64,000 nucleotides of DNA, taken from NCBI GenBank assembly GCA_024803745.1, contig JANJXV010000013.1, forward strand, positions 186,001 through 250,000, in the 5' to 3' direction. Below the pieces are notes generated by a model, which worked only from the letters and a program-made list of their open reading frames with translations, had not been told where the DNA came from and searched no databases. The translations under genes were made by a program, and so were the position numbers. The DNA is from Megascapheus bottae (lineage: Eukaryota > Chordata > Mammalia > Rodentia > Geomyidae). Position 1 is the first letter of the stretch, and each line of letters starts with the position of its first letter. This document shows, piece after piece, positions 52,273-63,880 of this stretch.

Positions 52273-53078
52273 GGTGCCCTTGGGTCTGAGCTACTGCCAG
52301 CCACAGTCAACTTTGGGCTCTGAAAAAGACAAGATTCACAGAGAAGCCAGCTGAGGTGGAGGGCAAGCTTCCCTTCCCAGAGACAATGTCTTCCTTTCAC
52401 CATCTCAGATGCCCCAAACTCAAGACACCTCCTCATTCCTGCTCTGGTCCAGTAATAAAGAGATAACAATTCCCTGCCCTCCCTCCAGGGGGCATCTGGT
52501 CCACCAGGCCTCACCTGGGCCTGGCTCTGCTATATCTCTGCAGACCTTCCTCGCCCCTGCCCCCCAGTCCCCATATTGAACCCCAATGTCTGCACCCCTA
52601 AAGGTGCTGAAGGTACCCTAAGTGCTGTCCTCCCATGGGCGCCATGGAATACGTTTCCTTCTTCTGCCCTTCACTGTGGGTTTGGCTCATGGAACCCTTC
52701 ATTTGGGGCTTAGGGTCTAAACTCCCAGTTTGGAGATTCCAGGAGTGCATGCCCCTGCTCTGCCCACCTGGAGTTTCTTGAGTACAAGGAACTGGTTACT
52801 AGATCCCCTTCTGTCTAACTTTGTTGCCTTCTCGGGTTCAGATCCACTTCCGGTCAAAACATATTCAGAAAGAAAAAATGTCTCTAATGAACCTGTATAC
52901 CAGGGTTGCTACGGTCTGTATTTCTGTCTTCCTGACACACGCAGGTCAACAGCAACTACAGGCTTGGTGAGGCCTGGTGCAAGGGCCTGAGGTCAGTGGG
53001 GTTATCAGAGAGGCGACTTGGAGCTGGAAAGTTGGCCCCTCCTCTTCGGTTCTGGCTTTTTTTTCAGCTTATTATTAT
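52273..53078. other. Unique sequence, no gene seen
   Basis: About 800 bp without a recognised repeat. The frame at 52730-52990 (86 codons) has no domain. Confidence 0.4.
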
Positions 53079-53306
53079 TATCATTATTATTGGAGATAAG
53101 AGTCTTATGAACATTCCTGCCCAGGCTGGCTTTGAACCGTGGTCCTCAGATCTCTGCTTCCTTAGTAGTTGGGTGACAGACGGGAGACACTGGCATCCAG
53201 TCCAGTGATGTAATTTCTTAGAAAAAGATAACGCACAGTCCAAAAAATAAATAGCTGAAAGCTGATGCAAGAAAGGTGGAGCTGGGGGGCCAGTGACTGA
53301 CTCATG

Positions 53307-53344
<38 letters not shown>

Positions 53345-53345
53345 C
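53079..53345. repeat. B1 half (minus) and (CA)n
   Basis: Minus B1-like half at 53090-53205 (GGCTTTGAACCGTGGTCCTC) next to (TTA)n at 53068-53090. (CA)n at 53311-53343 follows a short SINE-like stub. Confidence 0.75.
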
Positions 53346-53476
53346 ACACAAAGATTGGTAAAAACCTTGTGCAGAAACCATGTTTCTCCCATGGGTGTCA
53401 GACCCCATAAAACCCTAAATTCAGATCTGAGCCCTCCCCCAAGCCTCTCCCATGTGTTTGTTTATTTTTTATTTTA
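53346..53476. other. Unique spacer
   Basis: No element recognised; a (TTTTATT)-rich run begins at 53460. Confidence 0.4.
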
Positions 53477-53676
53477 TTTTTTATTTTTTGCCAGTCGTGG
53501 GCTTGAGCTCAGGGCCTGAGCACTGTCCTTGGACTTTCTCAAGGCTAGAGCTCTACCACTTGAGCCTCAGCACCACTTCCAGATTTTTTCTATGTATGTG
53601 GTACCAAGGAATCGAACCCGGGTCTCCATGCACGCTAGGCATGGCCTCTTTCACTAGGCCAAACTCTTGGCCCTAT
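53477..53676 (-). mobile_element. IDL-Geo SINE
   Basis: TTTTTTGCCAGTCGTGGGCT … CCAAACTCTTGGCCC. Confidence 0.94.
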
Positions 53677-53727
53677 GTTCTGTCTTTTAAAGGATGGAAA
53701 TCGGATAAATATGCTCATTAAAAGACG

Positions 53728-53958
53728 CCCACCACTGCCAGTGGCTCACACTGGTAATCTCAGCTTCTCAGGAGGCTTCGATCTGAGGTTTCTGGTTCAA
53801 AACCAGCTCTGGCAGAAAGGTTTGCGAGACTCTTATCTCCAATTTAGCACTAAAATAGATGGGACGGGAGCTGTGGATCAAATGATGGAGCAGAAGACTT
53901 AAGCAGACAGTCTTCAGGGCCTTAGTTTAAGCCTCAGAGATCAAGCCCCAGGACATTT
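53728..53958 (+). mobile_element. B1-Geo SINE, degenerate
   Basis: CCAGTGGCTCACACTGGTAAT … GGGAGCTGTGGATCAAATGA. Confidence 0.85.
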
Positions 53959-54934
53959 TCTCTGTCACTCTCTCTCTCTGTCCTCTATCTTTTTATATAA
54001 AAAGGAATAATGTATGCATTTCCTGATAGCTGAAAAAAATGCCATCTTTAGATCAGGAAAAGTTTGGTAGGCTTTGGGAATGAGATTCCAGTTCAAATTT
54101 ATCTTTATGGTTTTGGCATCTGCAAATAACTTACTCAAAATAGGTAACTGAATATCTGTTGGATTTGGAAATGAGTAGAAATTGAAGTAATTTCTAGGCT
54201 GCTGGTAGAATGCACATGCTTCAAAATGACCAGATTCAAATGAATACATAGGGGTTTAAAAAAAATCATTCGTGCCGGTCATGGGGCTTGAACTCAGGCC
54301 TGAGCCTGAGCTCCTTTGCGTTTTCACTCAAGGCTGATTCTTTACCACTTGAACCACCCCTCACCTTCTGGTTTTGGGGTGGTTAATTGCATGTAAGAGG
54401 CTAATGAGGGTTTTAAATCAGGGCCTAGTATACTCTGCGTGAAAGTTTTTGTTCAGAGCGAGCAGGCTGTAGACTTTGAACCAAACCTTGATTGCTCATG
54501 TTTATTTTTAAAATTTGGGTGCTGGTACTATGCCTTAAACCCAAGGGCTGGTGCTTCTATCTGAACTTTTTGTTTATTTTCTCAAGTCTACTGAGTGTTA
54601 TTACTTGCACCATATGTCAAGTTTGGTTTTGTTTTGCTTTTCCATGGCTGGTACACCTTGAACTCAGGGCCTAGCCTCTGGCTTTCAAAAATTATAATTA
54701 TTTCTTTTCTGTTCTGTATGAGTCATGGACTTTGGATACTGACCATGAGCTCTTCAGCTCAAGGCTATTACCCTACCCTGGAGCCAAGCCCCACTTCCCA
54801 TTGTCTAGATGATAATTGTGTATATAATACATATACTTTGTCCATTCACCTGTGGTTGAGCCCTTACCACTTCTTGAGTATGGTGCACAGTGTTTCAATC
54901 AATATTGGGATTTGGGTTTTCTTTGAGGTATCTT
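53959..54934. other. AT-rich DNA with decayed SINE pieces
   Basis: Minus Geo-like relics at about 54276-54405 (CATGGGGCTTGAACTCAGGC) and 54690-54790. No gene. Confidence 0.5.
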
Positions 54935-55145
54935 AACTTATCCTTCAGTAACAAGTCAATGCCTGGCCTCATAAAATGAATTTCAATGTAATCCATCTTC
55001 TTTTAGTTTTTGAAACAACTAAATAGTCATTATTGATTCTCCTTTAAATGTTTGGTATGGTTCATCAGTGAAATGTTATGGTTTAAGCTTTTCTCCTAAA
55101 TGACTGTATGTCATTTCTACATTCCATTTCTTCATGATTAAATGC
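54935..55145 (-). mobile_element. Old L1 ORF2 fragment
   Basis: CTGGCCTCATAAAATGAATT, TTTAGTTTTTGAAACAACTA and GGTATGGTTCATCAGTGAAAT are the reverse-strand trace of the ORF2 segment just downstream of the RT start. Highly diverged. Confidence 0.55.
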
Positions 55146-56954
55146 ATAAGTGTTTTATGTTTGTTTACAAAGTGCAAGTGTATAGGCAAAAATGCAACTC
55201 AGATACATGCCTATTAATTTTCAAGAGGCCACAAACAAGAATTGCTCTAAAATTTCTTTGGCTTGAAAATACCATGATAACTTTCAAAACTACTGAAAAC
55301 TCTAGAAAGCATATGATTATGTGAGTTTTATCAACTTATATTTTTTCAAATGTGAAGTTGAAATCAAGTAACTAAAAAACAGTTTGGTTATTCAACCATC
55401 TTGTAGGCCATGTTCACAAGAATTATATATTTAATGAGCTACTGATATACTCTAACAAAAATATGTGGTGAAAACTGCATTAACTTTTGACAAATCGTAC
55501 ACATCTCTCTAATATTTGACTTGATAGAAGACAATATTTCTCATATTTTGTTCTGAATTAAATCTGCTTGGATTTGTCATTCTGGTTATGCTGCATGAAC
55601 AAAATTTGATGTTATTCAGATAAGAAAGCTAGAAAAGGGATATGAAATCAAAATAGTTGTTTAGCTTACAATCTGATCAAGTATCATCATTCCAGCAGAA
55701 GTACTTTGTGAATGAGTCTCACCATGCCACACAAACTGTTTAAAAGTATGCACTCAATGTACTGAGATTTATTGACAGTATCTGACTACTCTACAAGGAC
55801 ATGGGATTGTCTGATCACAATTAGGCCTGAGCACTTGGTAGTAAAGGTTACAAAAACTACTAGTGTAGTGTCCTTTCAGTGATATACTAAGGCTTTACAG
55901 CACCTTTGCCTATTATTGAGTTTGTACCAGTGAAGCAAACCTCAAACACACAAAAAACAGCAAATAATGCTTTATCATTACTATGGAAACCTTATCTTCT
56001 AACCTCCTAAAATCTCAAGGAAACCTAGGGGTCTGAAAACTCCATGTTGAGTCCCATTGTCTTAGCATGTAGCAGATGCAAACACTATGCTCTGTGTTTA
56101 ACTAAGAATACAAGGAAAATGGGGATGGCCTATGGTCTGCATTTTTGTTCAACCTGTCAGCCTGCTCTAAGTTAATTGTCACAGAAATGAAGCTTCAGCA
56201 AGCCAACAGAAGCATTCCACATGCAAGAACCAAAAACAAAAATTGATAAGAACAAATGACATCATTTAAGTTGCCCAACTCACAGCTAAATAATGTCGTA
56301 TGTTTGTATGTACAACTCTTTTCAGCCACACTATCCTCTCATGAACATGTTCCAGTTCCCACTCCCTCTGCTTCATTCCTCTTTTAATCCAACATACTTC
56401 TCATCATAAATAGCAGTTTCCTGATTATATTTTGCTAACACATACTAAAGCATTCTTAAAATATTATCTCTGGGTGGCTTAACTACATTTAAAAGCTGTA
56501 TTCTAGCCCAAAGCAATTAAAAATGGTGTAATCTAAATCTCTGGATGATAAAAATCTAAGGAGAAAACAAAATGCATATAGTTCCTAATTATCTTTGCAT
56601 GCATTTTAAATCTTTCCAGAGGACAGAATATCATTTAAACATGAATAATTGTACTGCAGAGGAAATGAGTTCATCCTAGAATGCAATCTGTAAAGATAAC
56701 AGTTTACTTCACTCAATGGTGGTTGAAACTTTGGCTAAATCAAATATATGAGTAAAAATCTCTTCAGGAATAAGGCAGAAAGTTTGAGAGAAGAAAGATG
56801 CAATCAATATTTCCAATTCTAAATTACAGGCTTACTAACCTGTACCATACTGCAGATGTTGCTTGATGTGTTATAAGCAAACGATAGCAAATTTCCTCCT
56901 ACACAGAATAAAATTATTACCTTGGCGCAAATTTTTTTTTAAAAGAGATGATGT
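55146..56954. other. 1.8-kb AT-rich, SINE-free block
   Basis: No repeat, RNA gene or reading frame recognised on either strand. Composition is about two-thirds A+T. The start of this block marks the end of the dense SINE zone. Confidence 0.5.
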
Positions 56955-56956
56955 GA

Positions 56957-57132
56957 GACCGGGAGTTTGGCCTACTGTCTAGAGTGCTTGCCTAGCATTA
57001 ACAAAGACTGGGGTTCAATTCCTCTGTACCACATACATAGAAAAAATGTGGAAGTGGTGCTGTGGTTCAAGTGGTAAAGCACTAGCCTTGAGAAAGCCCA
57101 AGGACAATGCTCTGGCCCTGAGCTGGCAAAAA
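56957..57132 (+). mobile_element. IDL-Geo SINE
   Basis: GACCGGGAGTTTGGCCTACT … CTGAGCTGGCAAAAAAAAG; it has lost the CAAGCCCAGGA part of Geo. Confidence 0.93.
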
Positions 57133-58117
57133 AAAGAAAGATGATGTGAGATAAAGTGATTATCTCTCACTAAGTTACAACTTGAAAATTGGTCCCATCT
57201 GAAATCTATTCTGCCTTTAGGCATTAAAACATGGTTAATGATACCTCATATCAGTCACTTACGTGCTATTTAGGTCTTCATAATTGAATAATATTTTATC
57301 ATAAAAAGGAGTACACACTGAGTTTGGGTAATTTTCCCAGTATGTATTTGTTAAAGGACTTTCTGTGTCCAACAGACAGATGAATTCTTTGCTATAAGTA
57401 TCTACAAGATAGAAGAAATTTAGTTATGTTCTTCCTAGGATCTTAGTACAATAATCTATATATCAAAGACCCTAAGAGAAATGGATATTGTGATTTTGAA
57501 TGTTCTGATAAAATTTAAAAGACAAATTTTAATACTTATACATAAGAATTATGCCTTACATTTTCTAGAATTCCTGTAATGCAAACATAAATATATACCA
57601 GCTGAGTGGTGTTTTATTCAATGAACAGCTCTAGTTTATATTTCAACAAACAAAAAATGGAATCCTGTATAGTTCCTGTCAATCTTTCATAGCCTTTAGC
57701 AGTTCATATTAATAAGAACAGTACAGATTTCTAGTTGCGGTGTTACAAAGCATTATTATCTAGCATTTAGGGATCTATAGATGTAGGTGTCTTATTATCA
57801 TCCAATGTTCAGATTTTAGCCACAACATAATTACTACATATTGGAACTTTATTTATAACATTATATTTCAAAGATTATCAAAACTGTCTTTGAAACACTG
57901 GCTAAAATATTTATGGTGACATCTTTCTTTGACCCAAAAATTTAAAATCTAAACTAACCTAACATTGCATAACCTACAGAAAAAAAAATGGAACAAAGTG
58001 CCACTAAGAAATTAAAAGATAGACCAGAAATCTTTTTCCCTATAAGTAGGGGCTAGAAGATTTTGGACAAGTCATAGAAATAGAATGTATCCTGATCATC
58101 ACTCTTACCGCCAATTT
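57133..58117. other. AT-rich DNA, no gene seen
   Basis: No element recognised. Confidence 0.45.
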
Positions 58118-58415
58118 TCTCTCTCTCTCTCTCTCTCATTTTTTTTAGTCCATCATGGACTAGAACTCTGGTCCTGGGTGTGTCAAATGAGACAAAGCAT
58201 TGGAGTTTTTTGTTTTTTTGTGGGTTTTTTTCCAGTCCTGGGCTTGATCTCAGAGCCTAAGCACTGTCTTTGGACTTTCTCAAGACTAGAGCTCTACCAC
58301 TTGAGCCTCAACACCACTTCCAGCTTTTATCTAGGCATGTGGTACCGAGGAATGAAACCGGGTCTTCGTGCATACTAGGCAAGCACTCTACCACTAGGCC
58401 AAAATCCCAGCCCCA
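58118..58415 (-). mobile_element. (CT)n and IDL-Geo SINE
   Basis: (CT)n at 58118-58138. T-rich run, then CCAGTCCTGGGCTTGATCTC … CCAAAATCCCAGCCCC at 58228-58415. Confidence 0.9.
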
Positions 58416-58588
58416 GGAACTGGGTTTCTAACTAAACTATCCTTCCACAGAAGTATTAGAATTGTTACTTATTTATAGATCTAAATATCTGTATGTAATA
58501 TTTGATTTTAAACAAATTTGTATTTCTCTATATATGCAAGCAGAAATATAGAAACAGATACACATATATGAATATTATATACATATTT
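58416..58588. other. AT-rich spacer
   Basis: No element recognised. Confidence 0.4.
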
Positions 58589-58765
58589 TGGGGCGCAAGG
58601 CTGTTACTCTACCATTTTGAGCCACATCTCCACTTCCTGATTGTTAATGGAGTTGAGAGTCCCATGGACTTTCTTATTGAGTGCTGGCTTCGAACCTTGA
58701 CTCAAATATCGCAGCCTCCTATTAGTAGCTAGGATTACAGATATGAGTCACCAGTACATGACTTC
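58589..58765 (-). mobile_element. B1-Geo SINE, degenerate
   Basis: GGCGCAAGGCTGTTACTCTAC … AGTAGCTAGGATTACAGATA. Confidence 0.75.
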
Positions 58766-59295
58766 CAACAGTGTTTTCAAATATTCTGATCTGAAAAATC
58801 TCCACATTAAAATCTTTTAAATTAAAATTTCATTACTTTTAAGTACAATAAAAAAATAAAGAAAAAAAAGAAAGAATAATGGATTTATCTTTCTTGCTAA
58901 AGAAATAAGAATAATTTACATATTGGTCTATTGGTTATCAGTTTAAAAAGTGTACCACTTTGTCAAAAACATTTGTCTATTAATTATCAGTTTAAAAGGT
59001 ATATTACTTTACTTTGTTAAACTGCATGGAGGAAAAATGGCTAGTAGTAAACATTATCACCAGCAACTTATACTTGTAAAGAATTTTATAAAGTGAAATA
59101 AGTTCAAATTACCACCATTATAAATTTATGAAGTACTGAAAACAAATTACCATATAATTACCATCCAAGTTCATCCTGATTAATAAGTACATTTCTAAGA
59201 AAAACAAGGTTTTTGAAAAGGATGACCATACTTAGAATTCAAAAAGTACTCTTTTTCTCAAGAGTCCTGCTGAGATGGATAAACTGCCACTCACA
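58766..59295. other. AT-rich DNA with a short diverged duplication
   Basis: TTATCAGTTTAAAA(A/G)G occurs twice (about 58936-58950 and 58985-58999), each followed by T-rich sequence. No gene. Confidence 0.5.
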
Positions 59296-59590
59296 TTAGG
59301 TACAGTGGCTTGTGGCTGTCTGTAATCACAGCTACCCAGGAAGATTGAGCAAAAACATTAGTTAAGGCCTGGTCTCAAACCATGAGACAAGTGTGTCAGT
59401 TCATACCTAGCATCCCAGCTACAAAGAAGTCCATGAGAAGGAAGGCCAGTCCCAGGCAACAACACAAGATACTGTTCTACAATAAGTAAAGTGACAAGGT
59501 GTGAAGGGATGGCTTGTGTTGACTGCCTGACTAGAAAGCATCAAGTGTTCAGTGTAAGTCCCAATACCAGTAATGATAACAACTGCCAAT
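59296..59590 (+). mobile_element. Old monomeric B1-like SINE(s)
   Basis: TTAGGTACAGTGGCTTGTGGC, GTAATCACAGCTACCCAGGA, then a second GTCAGTTCATACCTAGCATCCCAGC start. Older and more diverged than the dimers. Confidence 0.5.
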
Positions 59591-59904
59591 AGCTGATATT
59601 AAAAACTTCCAAAGTTCCTTCAGTTACAGTGGTGTCTTTAGAGACTGGAAATCCCCATTCTCTAAACAAAAGCTCACTCTGGACTCCACAGGAAGACTAT
59701 CTGTGGTGGTCACCCAGCTTCCACTCTAAAAAACTGCCAGGGCTCCCCTGACTTTCCAAATGCACTAAGTAAAATTGGTCCAGCTATTGTGAGCCCCAAA
59801 CAAACGGTAAACAATGAGAGGAATGTGTTTTATTTCTCACACTCAGCAACTCCTTTCTGAAAATTTTTTAATAAAAATCTTGTGATCTGAATTTGATTAT
59901 TTGA
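59591..59904. other. Unique spacer
   Basis: No element recognised. Confidence 0.4.
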
Positions 59905-60075
59905 AATAGGAAAGGGAAGGGGAAAAACAAGATGATTGAGAGTGGGTGGGGGAGGGAAATGGGACAAAATATGAGAAGGGGTATCAATGTATGAGAAGTA
60001 ATGCACCTACTAGCTGGCGAATGTAACCTGAACCCCTCTATACTTTACAATAAAAATATAAATAAATACTAAGAA
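59905..60075 (+). mobile_element. L1 3'UTR fragment with A-tail
   Basis: G-rich tract GGGTGGGGGAGGGAAATGGG, GGTATCAATGTATGAGAAGT, CTAGCTGGCGAATGTAACCT and TTACAATAAAAATATAAATA: the same young L1 3' end, heavily 5'-truncated. Confidence 0.9.
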
Positions 60076-60284
60076 ACATTTTATGATCTCTATAAAAATT
60101 CTGAAAAATATCTCCAAATTATCATATGATGTGAAAGAATACAATCTATATGGCTTCATCACATTAGGATACATCAATAAATTAAACTTACAAGACACTA
60201 TCACAAGATAATTGATACACTGATAATAGAGAAATATCAAAATTGTTACTCTAGAACTAAAGGATTTGTTTTAGCATTAAAGAA

Positions 60285-60672
60285 ATTGCATGCCTAGACA
60301 TCTCTAGCCATAAAAGAAATACAAATCAAAACAACTCTAAGATTCCACCTCACTCCAGTTAGAATGGCCATGATTAAGAAATCTAAAAACATCAGATGCT
60401 CGCAGGGATGTGGCCAGGAGGGATCACTATTACACTGCGGATGAGAGTGCAAACTCGTTCAACCACTATGGAAAGCAGCAGTATGGCAGTTTCTCAAAAG
60501 ACTAAACATAGAGCTCCCCTATGACCTAGCAATTCCACTACTTGGCATTTACCCAATCGTCCAGAAACAAGGACATGCTAAATCCACTAGCACAGCGATG
60601 TTCATTGCAGCACTCTTCACCATAGCAAAGATATGGAACCAACCTAGATGTCCCTCAGTTGATGAGTGGATC
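60285..60672 (+). mobile_element. L1 ORF2 C-terminal fragment
   Basis: AAAACAACTCTAAGATTCCAC through CAACCTAGATGTCCCTCAG to GTTGATGAGTGGATCA matches 62950-63295 of copy B. It ends abruptly without the 3'UTR, so it was 3'-deleted after insertion or is part of a rearranged copy. Frameshifted. Confidence 0.9.
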
Positions 60673-60761
60673 ACTGGTAACCTTGTAAGTCCAAGATTCA
60701 GACTTCCTAATGCTACATTTTCCAACACTTAGTTTTGAATCCATTAGTGTAAAATGTGATG

Positions 60762-60826
<65 letters not shown>

Positions 60827-61183
60827 CTTACCAGATAGATAAATAAATAGATACATAAATACATATGGTAAGTATATATATATAGTGAATTTATTTTAAA
60901 ACACAAAGAAGATAAGGGTTGAGGTGCTTGCATTCAAAATGCAAAGCCTTTTAAAATGACATAGTAATGAATTAAATTCTGTATGTTCTCTCAGAAGGAG
61001 AAGCAAGAAGCGTCCCTAACAAAGGAAAAAGTTTAAAAAGCATAGAGAAAATATTATCATCAGTTCATCTGCTTTGGCTTTGTAGTTCAGTAGGATGAGA
61101 ACCCCTATCGCTCTGAACGATTTCCTGTTTTGCACCATGCTACAATTACTCCCCTGGTTAAACAGTGATTTTAAAAAATAAAA
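60673..61183. other. AT-rich spacer with (CT)n
   Basis: (CT)n at 60768-60823, then (TA)n near 60874-60884. No gene. Confidence 0.6.
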
Positions 61184-61956
61184 GAGAGAGAGGACAGAAG
61201 ATGGCGCCAAGACAACAGGGACGCTGCCTAGCTCTCTCTCACAAAAAGAGAGAACCAGGGAGTCCCACGAGCCAATCATCTTAAGAAATCCACACCAACA
61301 AACTTAAAAAGCAACAGAGAAGGACTCAAAGTGGAAAAGAAATCCAGATAAAGCTCACATCCAACTTTCTCAAAGAATTCGGAACGCGAGGACCCCTCCC
61401 CCCAACTCTCTCCTCTGGCTCCAAGCTGCGAAACCTGGCGGCTGGCAGAGGGCAGCCCGACCCCTGCAGAAACCAGCATAGAACTGGTTCCACCACCGTG
61501 GAACACACACAGATGGAACGCAGAGGCGTGAGTAATACAGCGAGTCCCTAAACCCATCGGGAAAGCAGAGCGGGTGCCAAGCAATAGAATTTAACTCAGA
61601 CCCCTTCACCCCACCCGAGAAAGACTGGCAGGAGTAGGGGGGCAAGGAATTAAGAATCCTGTCCCTTCCCTCAACAGCCCCCTCCCTCAGGCCATTGCTG
61701 GAGATTGACAGGCGGACTACCTAAGACCCAGCACCCCACCAAGGGAGGCGGAGCTGTCCCAACTCCCCCCCGCCCAACGGGCTTAACTCCCAGCCATCTG
61801 ACTGGAAACTGACAAGCAGGCGGACCCTAAGACTCCTCTCCCAGGCCACTGGATCTGGAGAGTGGAGGGCGCTGGGACCCAACAGTGGGTAGGGTGTGCG
61901 GGAAAATAGGAGTCAGCATCTCTCCCCCCTCAATTCTTGAGCGGGGCATCCTCCAG
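61184..61956 (+). promoter_or_regulatory. L1 copy B 5'UTR with YY1-like motif
   Basis: 773 bp, GC-rich. AAGATGGCGCC at 61198-61208 resembles the YY1 site found at L1 5' ends, which positions the transcription start. A GTGAGT splice-donor-like string lies at 61528-61533, exactly where similarity to copy A stops. The last bases, CTCCAG, match a donor exon end and join ORF2 at 61957. Confidence 0.8.
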
Positions 61957-63402
61957 GACCTTTTTGATGAAAACTTTAAAACCCTAAAAAAGGAAATTAA
62001 AGCAGAATTAAGGAAAAGGAAAAACCTCCCATGCTCCTGGATTGGAAGAATCAACATTGTGAAAATGACAATATTGCCAAGGACTATCTACAAATGCAAT
62101 GCAATACCCATCAATATCCCAATGGCATTCTTTAAAGAAATAGAAGAAGCAATTCAAAATTTCATATGGAATAATAAAAGAACGTGTATAGCAAAAACAC
62201 TTCTTAGCAGAAAGAACAGCGCTGGAGGAATTTCAATTCCAACCTTTAGACTCTATTACAAAGCTCTAATTCTCAAAACAGCTTGGTACTGGCACAAGAA
62301 CAGGCCTGAAGACCAATGGAATAGAACTGAGGACCCAGATATTAAACCACAAACCTATGGCCACCTAATCTTTGACAAGGGAGCCAAAAAAATAGAATGG
62401 AAGAAAGACAGCCTCTTCAACAAGTTGTGCTGGCAGAACTGGTTAAGCACCTGCAGAAAACCAAAGTTGGATCCTTCTTTGTCACCTTGCACTACAATTA
62501 ACTCCAAATGGATCAAAGACCTGGAGGTAAAAGCTGACACACTGAAAACTTTACAGGAAGGATGAGGAGATATACTAGGCCTCCTTGGCACAGGTCGAAA
62601 CTTTCTTAATAAGGACCAAGAATCACAACAAATCAGAGAAAGGCTGGATAAGTGGGACTGCATTAAACTGCGGAGCTTTTGTATGGCATAGGACATAGGA
62701 AGTAAATTAAATAGGAAGCCTACAGAGTGGGAGAAGATCTTCACCAACCAAACAACGGACAAAGGCCTCATATCTAAAATATATCAACAACTCAAAAAAT
62801 TGAATCACTCCAAAACTAATCTCCAAAGTAACAACCACCCCATTATTAAATGGGCCAAAGACTTAAAGACAGTCTTCTCTGAAGAAGAAAGGACAATGGC
62901 CTATAGACACATGAAGAAATGCTCAACATCTCTGGTCATAAAAGAAATGCAAATCAAAACAACTCTAAGATTCCACCTCACTCCAGTTAGAATGGCCGGA
63001 TGAGGACAAGGAATAATAACATGCTGGAGGGTATGTGGCCAGGAGGGATCACTACTACACTGCTGGTGGCAGTGCAAACTCGTTCAACCACTATGGAAAG
63101 CAGTGTGGCAGTGCCTTAAAAGGCTAAACATAGAACTCCCCTATGACCCAGCAATTCCACTACTTGGCATTTACCCAATCATCCAGAAACAAGGGCATGC
63201 TAAATCCACTAGCACAACAATGTTCATTGCAGCACTATTCACCATAGCAAAAATATTGAACCAACCTAGATGTCCCTCAGTTGATGAGTGGATCAACAAG
63301 TTGTGGTATTTGTACACAATGGAATTCTATGCTGCTGTCAGAAAGAATGACATTGCCCCATGTGTTAGGAAATGGAAAGACTTAGAAAAAAATCATATTT
63401 AG
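61957..63402 (+). pseudogene. ORF2: L1 ORF2 C-terminal part, frameshifted
   Basis: Three frame pieces: up to 62563 (KDLF/NFKTLKKEIKAELRK … AGGISIPTFRLYY … [12 protein letters not shown]), 62800-63003 ([16 protein letters not shown]) and 63103-63402 (AIPLLGIYP … [20 protein letters not shown]). The endonuclease and RT catalytic domains are absent. The remainder is the thumb and Cys-rich C-terminal region. A premature TGA at 62563-62565 and later frameshifts break it. Confidence 0.92.
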
Positions 63403-63880
63403 TGAAGTAAGCCAGACTCAAAGGAACTTAGGCTCAATGGTTTCCCTCATTTGTCATAATCAGTAAAAACTTCTGGCTCTACCAGCAGAGATCTGCAATA
63501 GAGCAAAATCCTAGTACATAAGGCCATATAGTATGAAGCTAATTGAAAGGACCTCCAGGATATTCAAACAAAAGCCATATAACGAACGATTGTTGTCTTA
63601 ATGTACTATGTTGTCGCTCACCTCGTTTGCTGTCCCTTAGTTATCTCATATTGTTATAGTATCTCACTTTGTTATCTGATATATTGAATTTAGTTGTACT
63701 TGGTTATTTGAAATTTGATAGGGAAGGGGGGAAAACCAAGACGGGTAGGGGGGGCGGGGGTTAGGGTAATGGGTACCAAGACATGTGAAAGGGTATCAAT
63801 GTATGTGAATTAATGCACCTTCTATCTGGCAAATATCATGTAATCCTTTTACTAATTACAATAAAAATTAAAAAAAAAAG
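63403..63880 (+). mobile_element. L1 copy B 3'UTR and A-tail
   Basis: Contains the G-rich polypurine tract at 63720-63765 (GGGAAGGGGGGAAAACCAAG …), GGTATCAATGTATGTGAATT, TATCTGGCAAATATCATG, AATAAAAATT and an A-run. This is the reference 3' end used to recognise the shorter L1 tails elsewhere in the window. Confidence 0.92.

Larger units (their letters stand above)
61184..63880 (+). mobile_element. LINE-1 copy B: 5'UTR fused to late ORF2
   Basis: The 5'UTR starts at about 61184-61190 (GAGGACAGAAGATGGCGCC) and runs to 61956. From 61957 the sequence is ORF2 from the KDLF segment on, then 3'UTR and A-tail at 63880. All of ORF1 and about two-thirds of ORF2 are missing, yet both element ends are present, so this is not ordinary 5' truncation. 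Confidence 0.9.
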
